Assembly: GCF_003047265.1 (NCBI RefSeq)
Contig: NZ_PZYY01000013.1
Location: 1 to 64,000, forward strand
Source of the DNA: Nocardioides terrigena
Lineage (GTDB): Bacteria; Actinomycetota; Actinomycetes; Propionibacteriales; Nocardioidaceae
Direction: 5' to 3'
DNA length: 64,000 nucleotides
Of the stretch, positions 1-8,457 are shown piece after piece. The notes under the pieces are model-generated. The model saw only the letters and a list, made by a program, of their open reading frames with translations. It was not told where the DNA came from and did no database searches. Positions within the stretch are counted from its first letter, which is position 1; each line of letters begins with the position of its first letter. The translations under genes were made by a program, and so were the position numbers.

Positions 1-69
1 CACACCAACTACGACGAGCACACCGCCTGGGCCCACCGCACTGCCACAGCAGACCCCACCGCCGCTTGA
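1..69 (+). CDS. C-terminal end of an unidentified protein (partial)
   Basis: Frame 1 is open from the first base and ends in TGA at 67-69, giving the last 22 residues of a protein that begins outside the window. The peptide is polar and Ala/Thr-rich towards its end (HTNYDEHTAW followed by a short Ala/Thr/Asp tail). That is too little to assign a family. High GC at third positions and the stem-loop that follows at 93-111 suggest a genuine gene end. It converges with the tetR-type gene. Confidence 0.5.
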   Translation, partial: HTNYDEHTAWAHRTATADPTAA

Positions 70-92
70 CGGCCTAGACCCGTGGGATGTCT

Positions 93-111
93 AGGAGGCG
101 CGGTGCCTCCT
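93..111. terminator. Stem-loop between convergent genes
   Basis: A perfect 7-bp inverted repeat (AGGAGGC / GCCTCCT) with a 5-base loop lies between the end of the partial plus-strand gene and the stop of the minus-strand TetR gene. No T-run follows on either strand. A bidirectional terminator of the actinobacterial type is therefore an inference from position and symmetry. Confidence 0.4.
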
Positions 112-142
112 CCGTCCTCCCGGTGCGGGTGCGAGACGCGCC

Positions 143-709
143 TCACCCGGCCCAGGAGCGGAGCATGTCGTCGACCCCGTCGAGGATGCGTGGCCAGGTC
201 CGGTCGGGCGGCGGGTTGCTGTGGTCGAAGCTGCCGGCCAGCTCGAGGCTCGTGAAGCCGTGCACCACGCTGCCGATGAGCCGCACGGCGTGGGTCTGGT
301 CGGCGCCGGTCAGGCCGTAGCCGCGCAGGATCGCGCGGGTCAGGTCGGCGTGCCGGCCGCCCGGTCCCGACGCGGCCGCCTCGGGCGAGAGCCGGAGACG
401 GGTCGCGGCGTAGCGGCCCGGGTGCTCGCGGGCGAAGTCGCGGTAGGCGCCGGCGAAGGCCACCAGCGCGTCCTTGCCGGCCCGGCCCGCCAGCGCCTCG
501 GACGCCCGGTCGGCGAGCTCGTCGAGCGCGAGCAGGGCGATGCGCGTCCGGAGGTCCTCGGAGCCGCCCACGTGGGAGTAGAGGCTGGCCACCCGGACGC
601 CGAGCCGGCGCGCCAGCGCGGAGACCGTCACCTGCTCGAAGCCGACCTCGTCCGCGAGGTCCGCCCCGGCCCGGACGACCTTCTCGCTCGACAGTCCCGC
701 CCGTGCCAT
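143..709 (-). CDS. TetR/AcrR family transcriptional regulator, WHG-type C-terminal domain
   Basis: One-component repressor of 188 residues. The N-terminal helix-turn-helix is at about residues 8-54 (VSALARRLGVRVASLYSHV is the recognition region). The rest matches the TetR C-terminal class with a WHG motif. The ATG at 709 was chosen because AAAGGAGT lies 7 bases upstream; a much longer open frame continues upstream but lacks such a site. It is transcribed divergently from the FBP-domain gene 54 bases away. A short AT-rich dyad in the gap (731-752) is the likely operator, so autoregulation and control of the neighbour are plausible. The ligand is unknown. Confidence 0.88.
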   Translation of the reverse strand: MARAGLSSEKVVRAGADLADEVGFEQVTVSALARRLGVRVASLYSHVGGSEDLRTRIALLALDELADRASEALAGRAGKDALVAFAGAYRDFAREHPGRYAATRLRLSPEAAASGPGGRHADLTRAILRGYGLTGADQTHAVRLIGSVVHGFTSLELAGSFDHSNPPPDRTWPRILDGVDDMLRSWAG

Positions 710-730
710 CCTGACTCCTTTACTGTTTTG

Positions 731-756
731 CCTAATACCTTTAGGTAGCCTAGCGT
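731..756. promoter_or_regulatory. Divergent promoter region with dyad operator candidates
   Basis: The 54-base gap between the TetR gene and the FBP gene is AT-rich against a GC-rich background. It holds CCTAA-N5-TTAGG (731-745) and an overlapping TAGG-TAG-CCTA (742-752), both perfect dyads. TAGCGT at 751-756 ends 7 bases before the GTG at 764 and fits a -10 element for a leaderless transcript. Binding by the adjacent TetR protein is inferred from position. Confidence 0.5.
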
Positions 757-763
757 CCTTCTC

Positions 764-1252
764 GTGAAGCCGTTGACCGAGTCCGAGATCCGCGCGTCCT
801 TCGTGAACTGCTCGAAGGGCGAGGCGAAGCGCCTCAACGTCCCGCGGGACCTGGCCGAGCGGCCGTGGGACGACCTCGACTACCTCGGCTGGACCGACCC
901 GCAGGCACCGGCGAGGCGCTACCTCGTCGCCCCGGTCGACGGGGCGACGTACGGCATGGTGCTCCGCATCAACGAGGCGAGCGTCGGTGCCGCCCGCAAG
1001 AGCATGTGCTCGCTGTGCATCACCGTGCGCTCCGGCGGGGTGTCGCTGATGGTGGCCCCGCGTGCGGGCAAGGCGGGCCAGCAGGGCAACTCGGTCGGGA
1101 CCTACATCTGCTCGGACCTGGCCTGCTCCCTCTACGTGCGCGGCAAGCTGCGCACCGGCACCCCGGGGATGCACGAGACGCTGAGCGTCGAGCAGCGGAT
1201 CGAGCGCCTCGTGGGCAACCTGGAGTCGTTCGTGTCGAAGGTCCGCTCCTAG
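764..1252 (+). CDS. FBP domain-containing protein (C-terminal treble-clef zinc finger)
   Basis: Protein of 162 residues with the actinobacterial FBP/treble-clef zinc-finger pattern: Cys82 and Cys85 (MCSLC) and Cys116 and Cys121 (ICSDLAC) are the evident zinc ligands. The family resembles the C-terminal part of EF-G-binding/fibronectin-binding-like proteins and is thought to act on ribosome-associated translation factors; the role here is not shown. The GTG start is preceded by TAGCGT 7 bases upstream, consistent with a leaderless mRNA. Divergent from the TetR regulator. Confidence 0.8.
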   Translation: MKPLTESEIRASFVNCSKGEAKRLNVPRDLAERPWDDLDYLGWTDPQAPARRYLVAPVDGATYGMVLRINEASVGAARKSMCSLCITVRSGGVSLMVAPRAGKAGQQGNSVGTYICSDLACSLYVRGKLRTGTPGMHETLSVEQRIERLVGNLESFVSKVRS

Positions 1253-1304
1253 CGCTGCGCCGCTACCGTGTCATGGTTTGTCGGGCCAGCACGGAGGTGG
1301 ACGG

Positions 1305-2645
1305 GTGAAGGGCATCGCAGGTGGGGTGACGCACCCCGCTCGGGTCGTGCCGCTGGCGTTCCTCGCCGCCGTCGTCGTGGGCACCGCGTTGCTCTCGCTG
1401 CCGATGTCGACCCCCGGCCCGACCCGACCACCGGTCCTCATGGCCGCCTTCACCAGCGTGTCGGCGGTGTGCGTCACCGGCCTGACCACCGTGGACACGG
1501 CGACGTACTGGTCCCCCTTCGGCCAGGTCGTCATCATGGGCCTCATCCAGGTCGGCGGCTTCGGGATCATGACCCTGGCGACCCTCCTGGGGCTGCTGGT
1601 GGTCGGCAGGCTCCGGTTGACGTCCTCGCTGATCGCCCAGGCGGAGACGCACGCGCTCAACATCGGCGACGTACGACACGTGGTGCGCCGGGTGGCCGTC
1701 ACCATGCTCGCCTTCGAGGCCGCGTTCGCCGCGGTGCTGACGCTGCGCTTCCGGACCCGGTACGACGACGGGTGGGGCGAGGCCGCCTGGCACGGCGCCT
1801 TCCACTCCGTCTCGGCCTTCAACAACGCGGGCTTCGCGCTCTACAGCGACAACCTCATCGGATTCGTGGACGACGCCTGGATCATGTTCCCGATCTGCCT
1901 CGCCGTCGTGGTGGGCGGCATCGGCTTCCCGGTCCTGTTCGAGCTGCGCCGACGATGGCGGCAGCCACGCGGGTGGACGGTGCACACGCGCCTGACGGTC
2001 TGGGGCACGCTCATCCTGCTCGCGACCGGCATCGTGGCCTTCCTCGTCCTCGAGTGGGCCAACGGGGGCACCCTCGGGGGCCTCAGCCCGTGGGGCAAGG
2101 TCGTGGGGGGCGTGACCGGCGGGGTCGTGCCGCGCACGGCGGGCTTCAACAGCATCGACTACGCACAGATCACGCCGGAGACGATGGCCGTCAACTACGT
2201 CCTCATGTTCATCGGCGGTGGCTCCGCCGGCACGGCGGGTGGCATCAAGGTCACCACCTTCTTCCTCCTCGCCTACGTCATCTGGTCCGAGGTGCGCGGC
2301 GAGCGGGACACCAACGTCGCCCACCGCCGGGTCGGGGGCGAGACCGTGCGCCAGGCGCTCACGGTGGTCCTGCTGGCGCTCGCGGCGATCGCGGTGGGCA
2401 CCATGGTGGTCCTGCTGGTCACCGACCTCGCCCTGGACGTGGTCCTCTTCGAGACCATCTCGGCCTTCGCCACCGTCGGCCTCTCCACCGGGATCACCCC
2501 CGACCTGCCGCCGGCCGCCCAGCTCACCCTCATGGCCCTCATGTTCGTCGGCCGGGTCGGCACCATCACGGTCGCCTCCGCGCTCGCGCTCAAGTCCCGT
2601 CAGCGCCACTTCCATCTGCCCGAGGAGCGACCCGTCATTGGTTAA
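1305..2645 (+). CDS. trkH: TrkH/KtrB family potassium uptake channel subunit
   Basis: Integral membrane K+ translocating subunit of 446 residues. The four selectivity-filter loops are visible: CVTGLTTV, SAFNNAGF, GSAGTAGGIK and FATVGLSTG, each between hydrophobic M1/M2-type helices, as in KtrB. The GTG at 1305 is preferred because GGAGG stands 7 bases before it; an in-frame TTG at 1278 would place that site inside the gene. TACCGT at 1264-1269 is a likely -10. The stop overlaps the start of the regulatory subunit gene by 8 bases, so the two are translated together. Confidence 0.93.
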   Translation: MKGIAGGVTHPARVVPLAFLAAVVVGTALLSLPMSTPGPTRPPVLMAAFTSVSAVCVTGLTTVDTATYWSPFGQVVIMGLIQVGGFGIMTLATLLGLLVVGRLRLTSSLIAQAETHALNIGDVRHVVRRVAVTMLAFEAAFAAVLTLRFRTRYDDGWGEAAWHGAFHSVSAFNNAGFALYSDNLIGFVDDAWIMFPICLAVVVGGIGFPVLFELRRRWRQPRGWTVHTRLTVWGTLILLATGIVAFLVLEWANGGTLGGLSPWGKVVGGVTGGVVPRTAGFNSIDYAQITPETMAVNYVLMFIGGGSAGTAGGIKVTTFFLLAYVIWSEVRGERDTNVAHRRVGGETVRQALTVVLLALAAIAVGTMVVLLVTDLALDVVLFETISAFATVGLSTGITPDLPPAAQLTLMALMFVGRVGTITVASALALKSRQRHFHLPEERPVIG

Positions 2646-3309
2646 GTTCAGGAACCCCGCCCCCACGTCCGTGGTCGTCATCGGCCTCGGCCGGTTCGGC
2701 TCGGCCGTCGCCAGCTCCCTCGTGCGCATGGGGACCGAGGTCCTCGCCATCGACGAGAACCCGGTCCTGGTCGAACGATGGGCCGACGAGCTGACCCACG
2801 TGGCCCAGGCCGACAGCACCAATGAGCAGGCGCTGCTCCAGCTCGGCGTGGCCGACCTCGACCGCGCGGTGGTCGCCATCGGGACCGACATCGAGGCCAG
2901 CGTCCTCACCGTGCTCGCCCTGGCGGAGGCCGGCGTCGCCGACATCTGGGCCAAGGCGATCACCCGCAAGCACGGGCAGATCCTGGAGCGGGTCGGTGCG
3001 CACCACGTCGTCTACCCCGAGTTCTCCATGGGCGAGCGCGTCGCCCACATGCTCACCGGCGGGATGATGGACTACATCGAGTTCGACGACGACTTCTCGA
3101 TCGCTCGCACCCTGGCCCCACCGTTCACCTGGGACCGGACCCTGGCCGAGTCGGCGCCACGCAGCCGGCACGGCGTCACGATCGTCGGCGTCAAGCGCAC
3201 GGGTGAGGACTTCACCTACGCCCGTCCCGAGACCTCGGTGAGCCGCCACGACCACCTGATCGTGTCCGGGCCGACCCGCAAGGTCGAGAAGTTCTGCAAC
3301 CTGCGCTGA
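2638..3309 (+). CDS. trkA: TrkA/KtrA family potassium uptake regulatory subunit
   Basis: Cytoplasmic gating subunit of the K+ uptake system, 223 residues, the usual KtrA length. An N-terminal RCK/TrkA-N Rossmann domain (VIGLGRFGSAV, then the acidic DEN that binds the nucleotide ribose) spans about residues 10-130, followed by a TrkA-C domain from about 140. The TTG at 2638 was chosen because GAGGAG lies 10 bases upstream within trkH and the Rossmann motif needs a start close to here. The 8-base overlap with trkH supports one K+ transport operon. Confidence 0.92.
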   Translation: MVKFRNPAPTSVVVIGLGRFGSAVASSLVRMGTEVLAIDENPVLVERWADELTHVAQADSTNEQALLQLGVADLDRAVVAIGTDIEASVLTVLALAEAGVADIWAKAITRKHGQILERVGAHHVVYPEFSMGERVAHMLTGGMMDYIEFDDDFSIARTLAPPFTWDRTLAESAPRSRHGVTIVGVKRTGEDFTYARPETSVSRHDHLIVSGPTRKVEKFCNLR

Positions 3310-3328
3310 GCCCGCGCCAGCGCCGCTG

Positions 3329-3970
3329 TCAGCGCGACGCGACGCGCCAGGTCGGTGCGACCTCGCGACGGTAGCGCCGGCCGAAGACCGTCGTCATCAT
3401 CGCGATGACGGGCGCCGGGATGGTGGCACGCAGCGAGGCGCGCTCCTGCTCCCCTGCACCGTCCTGCATCCAGGCGAGCGCGTCGCCCGCGTCGGTCAGC
3501 CGCGCGGGGCGCATCCCCTTGGCGGCGGCCTTCCACTCGGGGTCGTCCTCGTACGCCGCGATGAGCGGCTCGACGTCGTCCTCCTCGTGTCGCAGGTGCG
3601 CGTCGATCACGGTGCGGGCCCGGGCCACCTCGTCGGCCGCCTCACGGGCACGGGACGTCGTCGGGTCGACCAGCAACCCGTCGATGGCCCGGCTCGCGGC
3701 CGCCAACGCGTCCCTCATGGCTCCGTGCTCGCCCTCCATCGTCGCCATCAGGTCGGGATCGACTCCGCGTGAGAGCAGGAACGGCCAGGCGAGGGAGTCC
3801 TCCGCCTCGTGGTGGTGGGTGAGCTCCTTGACCAGGTGCTGCCAGGCCCGCTGCACCTGGCGGGCCCGCTCGCCGTCCCCGTCCGGCAGCCCACGCAGGG
3901 CCTGCTCGGTGCGCGTCACGTCGCGTCGTACGGCGGCGTGGATGATCTTGTTCATGCTCATCGTGGCCAT
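3329..3970 (-). CDS. Hemerythrin (HHE) domain-containing protein
   Basis: Protein of 213 residues with a four-helix HHE cation-binding domain in its N-terminal two thirds. Likely di-iron ligands are His11, the His52-His54/Glu55/Glu58 cluster (HHHEAED), His82 and His125/His128/Glu129 (HLRHEED). Such proteins bind O2, NO or iron; the substrate is not evident. TACCGT at 3977-3982 (minus strand) ends 6 bases before this ATG, so the first ATG is favoured over those three and five codons later, and the mRNA is probably leaderless. Convergent with trkA. Confidence 0.82.
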   Translation of the reverse strand: MATMSMNKIIHAAVRRDVTRTEQALRGLPDGDGERARQVQRAWQHLVKELTHHHEAEDSLAWPFLLSRGVDPDLMATMEGEHGAMRDALAAASRAIDGLLVDPTTSRAREAADEVARARTVIDAHLRHEEDDVEPLIAAYEDDPEWKAAAKGMRPARLTDAGDALAWMQDGAGEQERASLRATIPAPVIAMMTTVFGRRYRREVAPTWRVASR

Positions 3971-4027
3971 GCCGGGACGGTAGCCCCGGCACCTGCCGCG
4001 AGGCGACCCTGATTTCGGGCAAGCGCC

Positions 4028-4666
4028 TCAGAGCGTGGCGACCCAGTTGCGCAGCAGCGCGGCGCCGGCGTCGCCGGACTTCTCGGGGTGGAACTGGGTC
4101 GCCCAGAGGGGGCCGTTCTCGACGGCGGAGACGAAGCGGTCACCACCGTGGGTCGTCCACGTGACGAGCGGCGCGCGGGTGCGGTCGTTGGTGACCAGCG
4201 GCCAGTCGCGGGCGGCGTACGAGTGGACGAAGTAGAAGCGCTCGTCCTCGACCCCGGCGAAGAGCTGCGATCCCTCGGGCGCTTCGACGGTGTTCCACCC
4301 CATGTGCGGGACGACGGGTGCCTGCAGGCGCTCGACCGTGCCGGGCCACTCGCTGCAGCCCTCGGTCTCCACCCCGTGCTCGACGCCGCGGGCGAAGAGG
4401 ACCTGCATGCCGACGCAGATGCCCAGCACCGGACGCCCACCGGCGAGGCGACGCCCGATGATCCGCTCACCCTTGATCTCGCGCAGGCCGGCCATGCAGG
4501 CGGCGTACGCCCCGACGCCGGGCACGATGAGGCCCTCGGCCTCCAGCGCGGTGGTGAAGTCGCTGGTCAGCGTGATCTCGGCCCCGGCGCGCTCGGCGGC
4601 GCGCACGACCGAGCGCAGGTTGCCCGACCCGTAGTCGAGGACGACGACCTGCCGGGGGCGGCTCAA
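4028..4666 (-). CDS. hisH: Imidazole glycerol phosphate synthase, glutaminase subunit HisH
   Basis: Class I glutamine amidotransferase that supplies ammonia to HisF in step 5 of histidine synthesis; 212 residues. The triad is visible: Cys84 in GICVGMQ, His193 and Glu195 in QFHPEKSG. DYGSGN near the N-terminus is typical. The start is a TTG overlapping the hisB stop; no better start lies before the conserved VVVLDYG. It is the last his gene here. The partner hisF and hisA do not follow; the next gene downstream is the hemerythrin-like gene with its own promoter. Confidence 0.93.
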   Translation of the reverse strand: MSRPRQVVVLDYGSGNLRSVVRAAERAGAEITLTSDFTTALEAEGLIVPGVGAYAACMAGLREIKGERIIGRRLAGGRPVLGICVGMQVLFARGVEHGVETEGCSEWPGTVERLQAPVVPHMGWNTVEAPEGSQLFAGVEDERFYFVHSYAARDWPLVTNDRTRAPLVTWTTHGGDRFVSAVENGPLWATQFHPEKSGDAGAALLRNWVATL

Positions 4667-5286
4667 GAGGCGTCCCCGAGCGTGCCCTTGGTCGACGGCA
4701 CGCCCGTCTCGCGCGGGTCGAGGGCGACCGCGTCGCGGAACGCCCGGGCGAACGCCTTGAACTGCGCCTCGACCAGGTGGTGCGGGTCGCGACCGGACAG
4801 CACGCGCACGTGCAGCGCGAGGTGGGCGTGGAAGGAGATCGTCTCGAAGACGTGCCGCGTCAGCGAGCCCTGGTAGGCCGCGCCGTCGCCGCCGATCGCC
4901 ACGTAGGCCTGGCCCTCCGGCTCGCCGGTGTGCACGCAGTAGGGACGACCCGACACGTCGACGACCGCCTGGGCCAGCGCCTCGTCCAGCGGCACGGTGG
5001 CGTCGCCGAAGCGGCGGATGCCGCGCTTGTCGCCGAGCGCCTCACGCAGCGCCTGGCCCAGCACGATCGCGGTGTCCTCGACGGTGTGGTGGGCGTCGAT
5101 GTGGGTGTCGCCGACGGTGTGCACCGTCAGGTCGACCAGCGAGTGCCGGGAGAAGGCGGTGAGCATGTGGTCGTAGAAGCCGACCCCGGTCGAGACGTCG
5201 GCGCGACCGGAGCCGTCGAGGTCGACCGCGAGGGTGACCTTCGACTCCGAGGTGGTGCGCTCGATCCTGGCGGTGCGGTTGCTCAT
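4663..5286 (-). CDS. hisB: Imidazoleglycerol-phosphate dehydratase HisB
   Basis: Monofunctional IGP dehydratase of 207 residues, without the histidinol-phosphatase half found in enterics. The paired metal-binding motifs HIDAHHTVED (around residue 67) and DPHHLVEAQFKAFA (around residue 165) carry the Mn2+ ligands. The ATG has GGAGG 7 bases upstream and overlaps the hisC stop as ATGA. Its own stop overlaps hisH. It dehydrates imidazole glycerol phosphate to imidazole acetol phosphate, the substrate of HisC. Confidence 0.95.
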   Translation of the reverse strand: MSNRTARIERTTSESKVTLAVDLDGSGRADVSTGVGFYDHMLTAFSRHSLVDLTVHTVGDTHIDAHHTVEDTAIVLGQALREALGDKRGIRRFGDATVPLDEALAQAVVDVSGRPYCVHTGEPEGQAYVAIGGDGAAYQGSLTRHVFETISFHAHLALHVRVLSGRDPHHLVEAQFKAFARAFRDAVALDPRETGVPSTKGTLGDAS

Positions 5287-6413
5287 TCTGTGTCCTCCAT
5301 GACCTGGATCAGTGCGTCCTTGAATGCGTCCATCTCGGCGGCTGTCCCGATCGACACCCGCAGCCAGCCGTCCGGTCCGGTCTCCCGGATCAGCACGCCG
5401 CGGTCGACGAGACCCTGCCAGACCGCGTGCCGGTCGGCGAACGTGCCGAACAGCACGAAGTTGGCGTCGCTGTCGGCGACCTCGAGCCCGCGGCCGCGCA
5501 GCCAGTCGACCGTGGCGTCGCGCTCGACGCGCAGCTCGTCGACCCGGCCGAGGAGCTCGGGAGCGTGCCGCAGCGCGGCCAGCGCGGTCGCCTGGGTGAC
5601 CGCCGACAGGTGGTAGGGCAGGCGGACGACGCGGATCGCGTCGCAGATCTCCGGGGCCGCGGCGAGGTAGCCCACCCGGGCGCCGGCCAGCGCGAACGCC
5701 TTGCTCATCGTGCGGGTGACGACGAGGTTGCGGTGCGTGTCGAGCAGCTCGAGGGCGCTGGGGGTGCCGGAGCGGCGGAACTCGCCGTACGCCTCGTCGA
5801 CCACCACCAGCCCGTCGCCGGCGGCCGTGCACAGCATCGAGACCGCCTCGGGCGGCAGGGCCGTCCCGGTCGGGTTGTTGGGAGACGGGAGCAGCACGAC
5901 GCTGGGCCGCCGCTCCTCGACGAGCGCCCGGGCGGCGTCGAGGTCGAGCGAGAAGTCGTCCTCGCGGCGGCCGGCGACCCACTCGGTCACCGTGTCGCGG
6001 GCGTACTCGGGATACATCGAGTACGTCGGCGCGAAGCTGAGCGCCACCCGCCCCGGCCCGCCGAAGGCCTGCAGCAGCTGCAGCATGATCTCGTTGGAGC
6101 CGTTGGCCGCCCACACCCGGTCGGCGGTGATGCCGCTGCCGCCGGAGGTGTTGAGGTAGGCCGCCAGCGCCTCGCGGAGCTCGACGAACTCGCGGTCCGG
6201 GTAACGGTTGAGGGTCGTCGCCGCCCGGCCGACCGCCGCGGCGATGTCGGCGGCGGCCTCCGCGGAGGGCCCGTAGGGGTTCTCGTTGACGTTGAGCTGG
6301 ACGGGTACGTCGAGCTGCGGGGCGCCGTAGGGCTCGATGCCGCGCAGCTCCTCACGCAGGGGCGGCCACACCGACGGCGGCGACCACTCCTGCGGGGACG
6401 ACCCCGCGCTCAC
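5283..6413 (-). CDS. hisC: Histidinol-phosphate aminotransferase HisC
   Basis: PLP-dependent class I/II aminotransferase of 376 residues. Lys238 in TMSKAFALAG is the Schiff-base lysine; Asn180 (SPNNPTG), Asp206 and Tyr209 (VVDEAYGEF) are the usual cofactor contacts. NENPYGPS near residue 43 is the HisC-type N-terminal signature. The GTG start overlaps the hisD stop (GTGA), which decides the start although the frame stays open upstream. It overlaps hisB at its other end. Confidence 0.94.
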   Translation of the reverse strand: MSAGSSPQEWSPPSVWPPLREELRGIEPYGAPQLDVPVQLNVNENPYGPSAEAAADIAAAVGRAATTLNRYPDREFVELREALAAYLNTSGGSGITADRVWAANGSNEIMLQLLQAFGGPGRVALSFAPTYSMYPEYARDTVTEWVAGRREDDFSLDLDAARALVEERRPSVVLLPSPNNPTGTALPPEAVSMLCTAAGDGLVVVDEAYGEFRRSGTPSALELLDTHRNLVVTRTMSKAFALAGARVGYLAAAPEICDAIRVVRLPYHLSAVTQATALAALRHAPELLGRVDELRVERDATVDWLRGRGLEVADSDANFVLFGTFADRHAVWQGLVDRGVLIRETGPDGWLRVSIGTAAEMDAFKDALIQVMEDTE

Positions 6414-7711
6414 CGCTCGAACCGCACGGAGACCGCGGTGCCGTGACCCGGGAGGTCCTCGGCCTCGGCCAGCGTGACCACGTGTCCGGCCACCTCGGCG
6501 AGGGCCTCGCGCGAGTAGTCGACCACGTGCATCGACTTGAGGAACGCGCGCACGCTCAGCCCGCTCGAGTGGCAGGCGCAGCCGGCGGTCGGCAGCACGT
6601 GGTTGGAGCCGGCGCAGTAGTCGCCCAGCGACACGGGGGCGTAGGGACCCACGAAGACGGCGCCGGCGTTGGTGATCCGGGCGGCGTGGGCGGAGGCGTC
6701 GCGGGTCTGGATCTCGAGGTGCTCGGCGGCGTACGCGTTGACGACCTCGAGGCCCTGCTCCATGTCGTGGACCATGACGATCCCCGACTGGGGACCGGTC
6801 AGTGCCTGCTGGATGCGGCCGGTGTGGCGGGTCGCGAAGACCTGCTTGTCGAGCTCGGCGACGACGTCGTCGGCCAGCGTCTCGGAGTCGGTCACCAGGA
6901 CCGAGGCGGCGAGCGGGTCGTGCTCGGCCTGGCTGATCAGGTCGGCGGCGACGTAGGCCGCGTCGGCCGAGTCGTCGGCCAGGATCGCGATCTCGGTGGG
7001 TCCGGCCTCGGAGTCGATGGCGACCGTGCCCCGCACGAGCCGCTTGGCGGCGACGACGTAGATCGAGCCCGGTCCGGTGATCAGGTTGACCGGCCGGCAC
7101 GGCCCCGCCCCGTAGGCGAACATCGCGATCGCCTGGGCGCCGCCGACGGAGTAGAGCTCGTGGACGCCGAGCAGCTCGCAGGCGGCCATGATCGTGGGCT
7201 CGGGCAGGCCGCCGGTGTTCTTCTGCGGGGGGCTGCTCAGCGCGATGCTGCGCACTCCAGCGACCTGGGCCGGGACGACGTTCATGACGACGCTGCTCAC
7301 CAACGGGGCCAGGCCGCCCGGGACGTAGAGCCCCACGCGGTTGATCGGCACCTTGCGGTGGGTCACGACGGCACCCTCGCCGAGCCGGGTGACCACGTCG
7401 TGCTCGAGCTCGGCCTCGCACGTGATGCGCAACCGGCGGATCGACTCCTCCAGCGCGGCCCGCACCTGCGGGTCGAGCTCCTCGAGGGCCCGGGTCATGG
7501 CCTCGCGGGGCACCGCGATGTCGTCGATCTCGATGCGGTCGAACTCGGCGGAGTACTCCAGGATCGCCTCGACGCCGCGGGTCTTGACCGCGTGCAGCAC
7601 CGGGGCCACCAGATGCGTGGCCGCCTCCACGTCGAACTCCGCGCGCGGCACGGCGGCGCGGTAGTCGACGGAGGCACGGTCGGCTCCCCTGAGGTCGATG
7701 CGGCGGATCAT
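6410..7711 (-). CDS. hisD: Histidinol dehydrogenase HisD
   Basis: Zn-dependent, NAD-dependent enzyme for the last two steps of histidine synthesis; 433 residues, the normal family length. Typical stretches include ITGPGSIYVVAAKR (nucleotide-binding part), DSEAGPTEIAILAD and CAGSNHVLPTAG; Glu and His residues of the last region and the C-terminal HVVDYSREAL form the metal/active site. First gene of the his operon. TAGACT at 7719-7724 (minus strand) ends 7 bases before the ATG and there is no Shine-Dalgarno sequence, so the operon mRNA appears leaderless. Confidence 0.95.
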   Translation of the reverse strand: MIRRIDLRGADRASVDYRAAVPRAEFDVEAATHLVAPVLHAVKTRGVEAILEYSAEFDRIEIDDIAVPREAMTRALEELDPQVRAALEESIRRLRITCEAELEHDVVTRLGEGAVVTHRKVPINRVGLYVPGGLAPLVSSVVMNVVPAQVAGVRSIALSSPPQKNTGGLPEPTIMAACELLGVHELYSVGGAQAIAMFAYGAGPCRPVNLITGPGSIYVVAAKRLVRGTVAIDSEAGPTEIAILADDSADAAYVAADLISQAEHDPLAASVLVTDSETLADDVVAELDKQVFATRHTGRIQQALTGPQSGIVMVHDMEQGLEVVNAYAAEHLEIQTRDASAHAARITNAGAVFVGPYAPVSLGDYCAGSNHVLPTAGCACHSSGLSVRAFLKSMHVVDYSREALAEVAGHVVTLAEAEDLPGHGTAVSVRFER

Positions 7712-7718
7712 GGGTCCA

Positions 7719-7724
7719 AGTCTA
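7719..7724 (-). promoter_or_regulatory. -10 hexamer of the his operon (leaderless)
   Basis: TAGACT read on the minus strand ends 7 bases before the hisD ATG. This is the spacing expected when transcription starts at or next to the start codon. The opposite-strand gene at 7785 has its own TAGGGT at 7773-7778, so the 73-base gap holds two divergent leaderless-type promoters. Confidence 0.5.
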
Positions 7725-7784
7725 GGGACCGCGCCACGCCCCGACCGAACCCGCGCCCCGACTGGACACCGCTAGGGTCGGGGC

Positions 7785-8450
7785 GTGAGCACTCCCCTGC
7801 CGATGTTCCCGCTCAGCACGGTGGTGTTCCCGGGCGTCTCGCTGCCCCTCCACGTGTTCGAGGACCGATACCGCGCCCTCGTCCACCACCTCCTGAGCAT
7901 CGACGACCCGGCCGAGCGGGTGTTCGGCACGGTGGCGGTCCGGGAGGGCTACGAGGTCGGCGACCACGGGTCGCAGTCGCTCTACCGGGTCGGCGTCCGC
8001 CTCCAGCTCACCGACGTCGAGGCCAACGTCGACGGCACCTTCGAGATCGAGGCGGTCGCCCGCGAGCGCATCGTGCTCGAGGGTCTCGACCCGTCCGGGG
8101 AGTTCGCGGTCGGCGACGTCGCCGAGCACCCCGACGCGGAGGGCCCGGTGCCCGACGAGGTCCTCACCCGCGCCCGCGCCACCTTCACGGCCTACCGGAC
8201 CGCTATCAGCGAGCTGCAGGGCACCACGTTCTCCGGCTCCCTCCCCCGCGACCCCGGTTACCTGTCGTGGACCCTGGCCGCCCTCGCGCCGCTCCCCATG
8301 GCCGAGCGCCAGTCGCTGCTCGAGGCCGACTCGCCGCGCGACCGGCTCGAGCTGGTCACCTCGTTGCTCCGCGAGGAGCTGCGCGCCATCAACGTCATCC
8401 CGTCCCTGCCGGCCACCGAGGTGGCCCGCACGGCCTGGTCCCCCAACTGA
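7785..8450 (+). CDS. LON peptidase substrate-binding domain-containing protein
   Basis: Protein of 221 residues made of a stand-alone LON N-terminal domain: LPMFPLSTVVFPGVSLPLHVFEDRYR at the N-terminus is diagnostic. No ATPase or protease part is present. These proteins are thought to bind substrates or adaptors of the Lon system; the real role is unknown. The GTG start is supported by TAGGGT 6 bases before it (leaderless). The ybaK-like gene follows after 7 bases and is probably cotranscribed. Confidence 0.85.
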   Translation: MSTPLPMFPLSTVVFPGVSLPLHVFEDRYRALVHHLLSIDDPAERVFGTVAVREGYEVGDHGSQSLYRVGVRLQLTDVEANVDGTFEIEAVARERIVLEGLDPSGEFAVGDVAEHPDAEGPVPDEVLTRARATFTAYRTAISELQGTTFSGSLPRDPGYLSWTLAALAPLPMAERQSLLEADSPRDRLELVTSLLREELRAINVIPSLPATEVARTAWSPN

Positions 8451-8457
8451 GCCGCCC

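Noticed and set aside
1263..2969. Long open frame of 568 codons on the minus strand opposite trkH/trkA
   Set aside because: Antisense shadow of two clear potassium uptake genes; composition is His/Asp/Arg-rich as expected from GC-rich antisense, with no domain.
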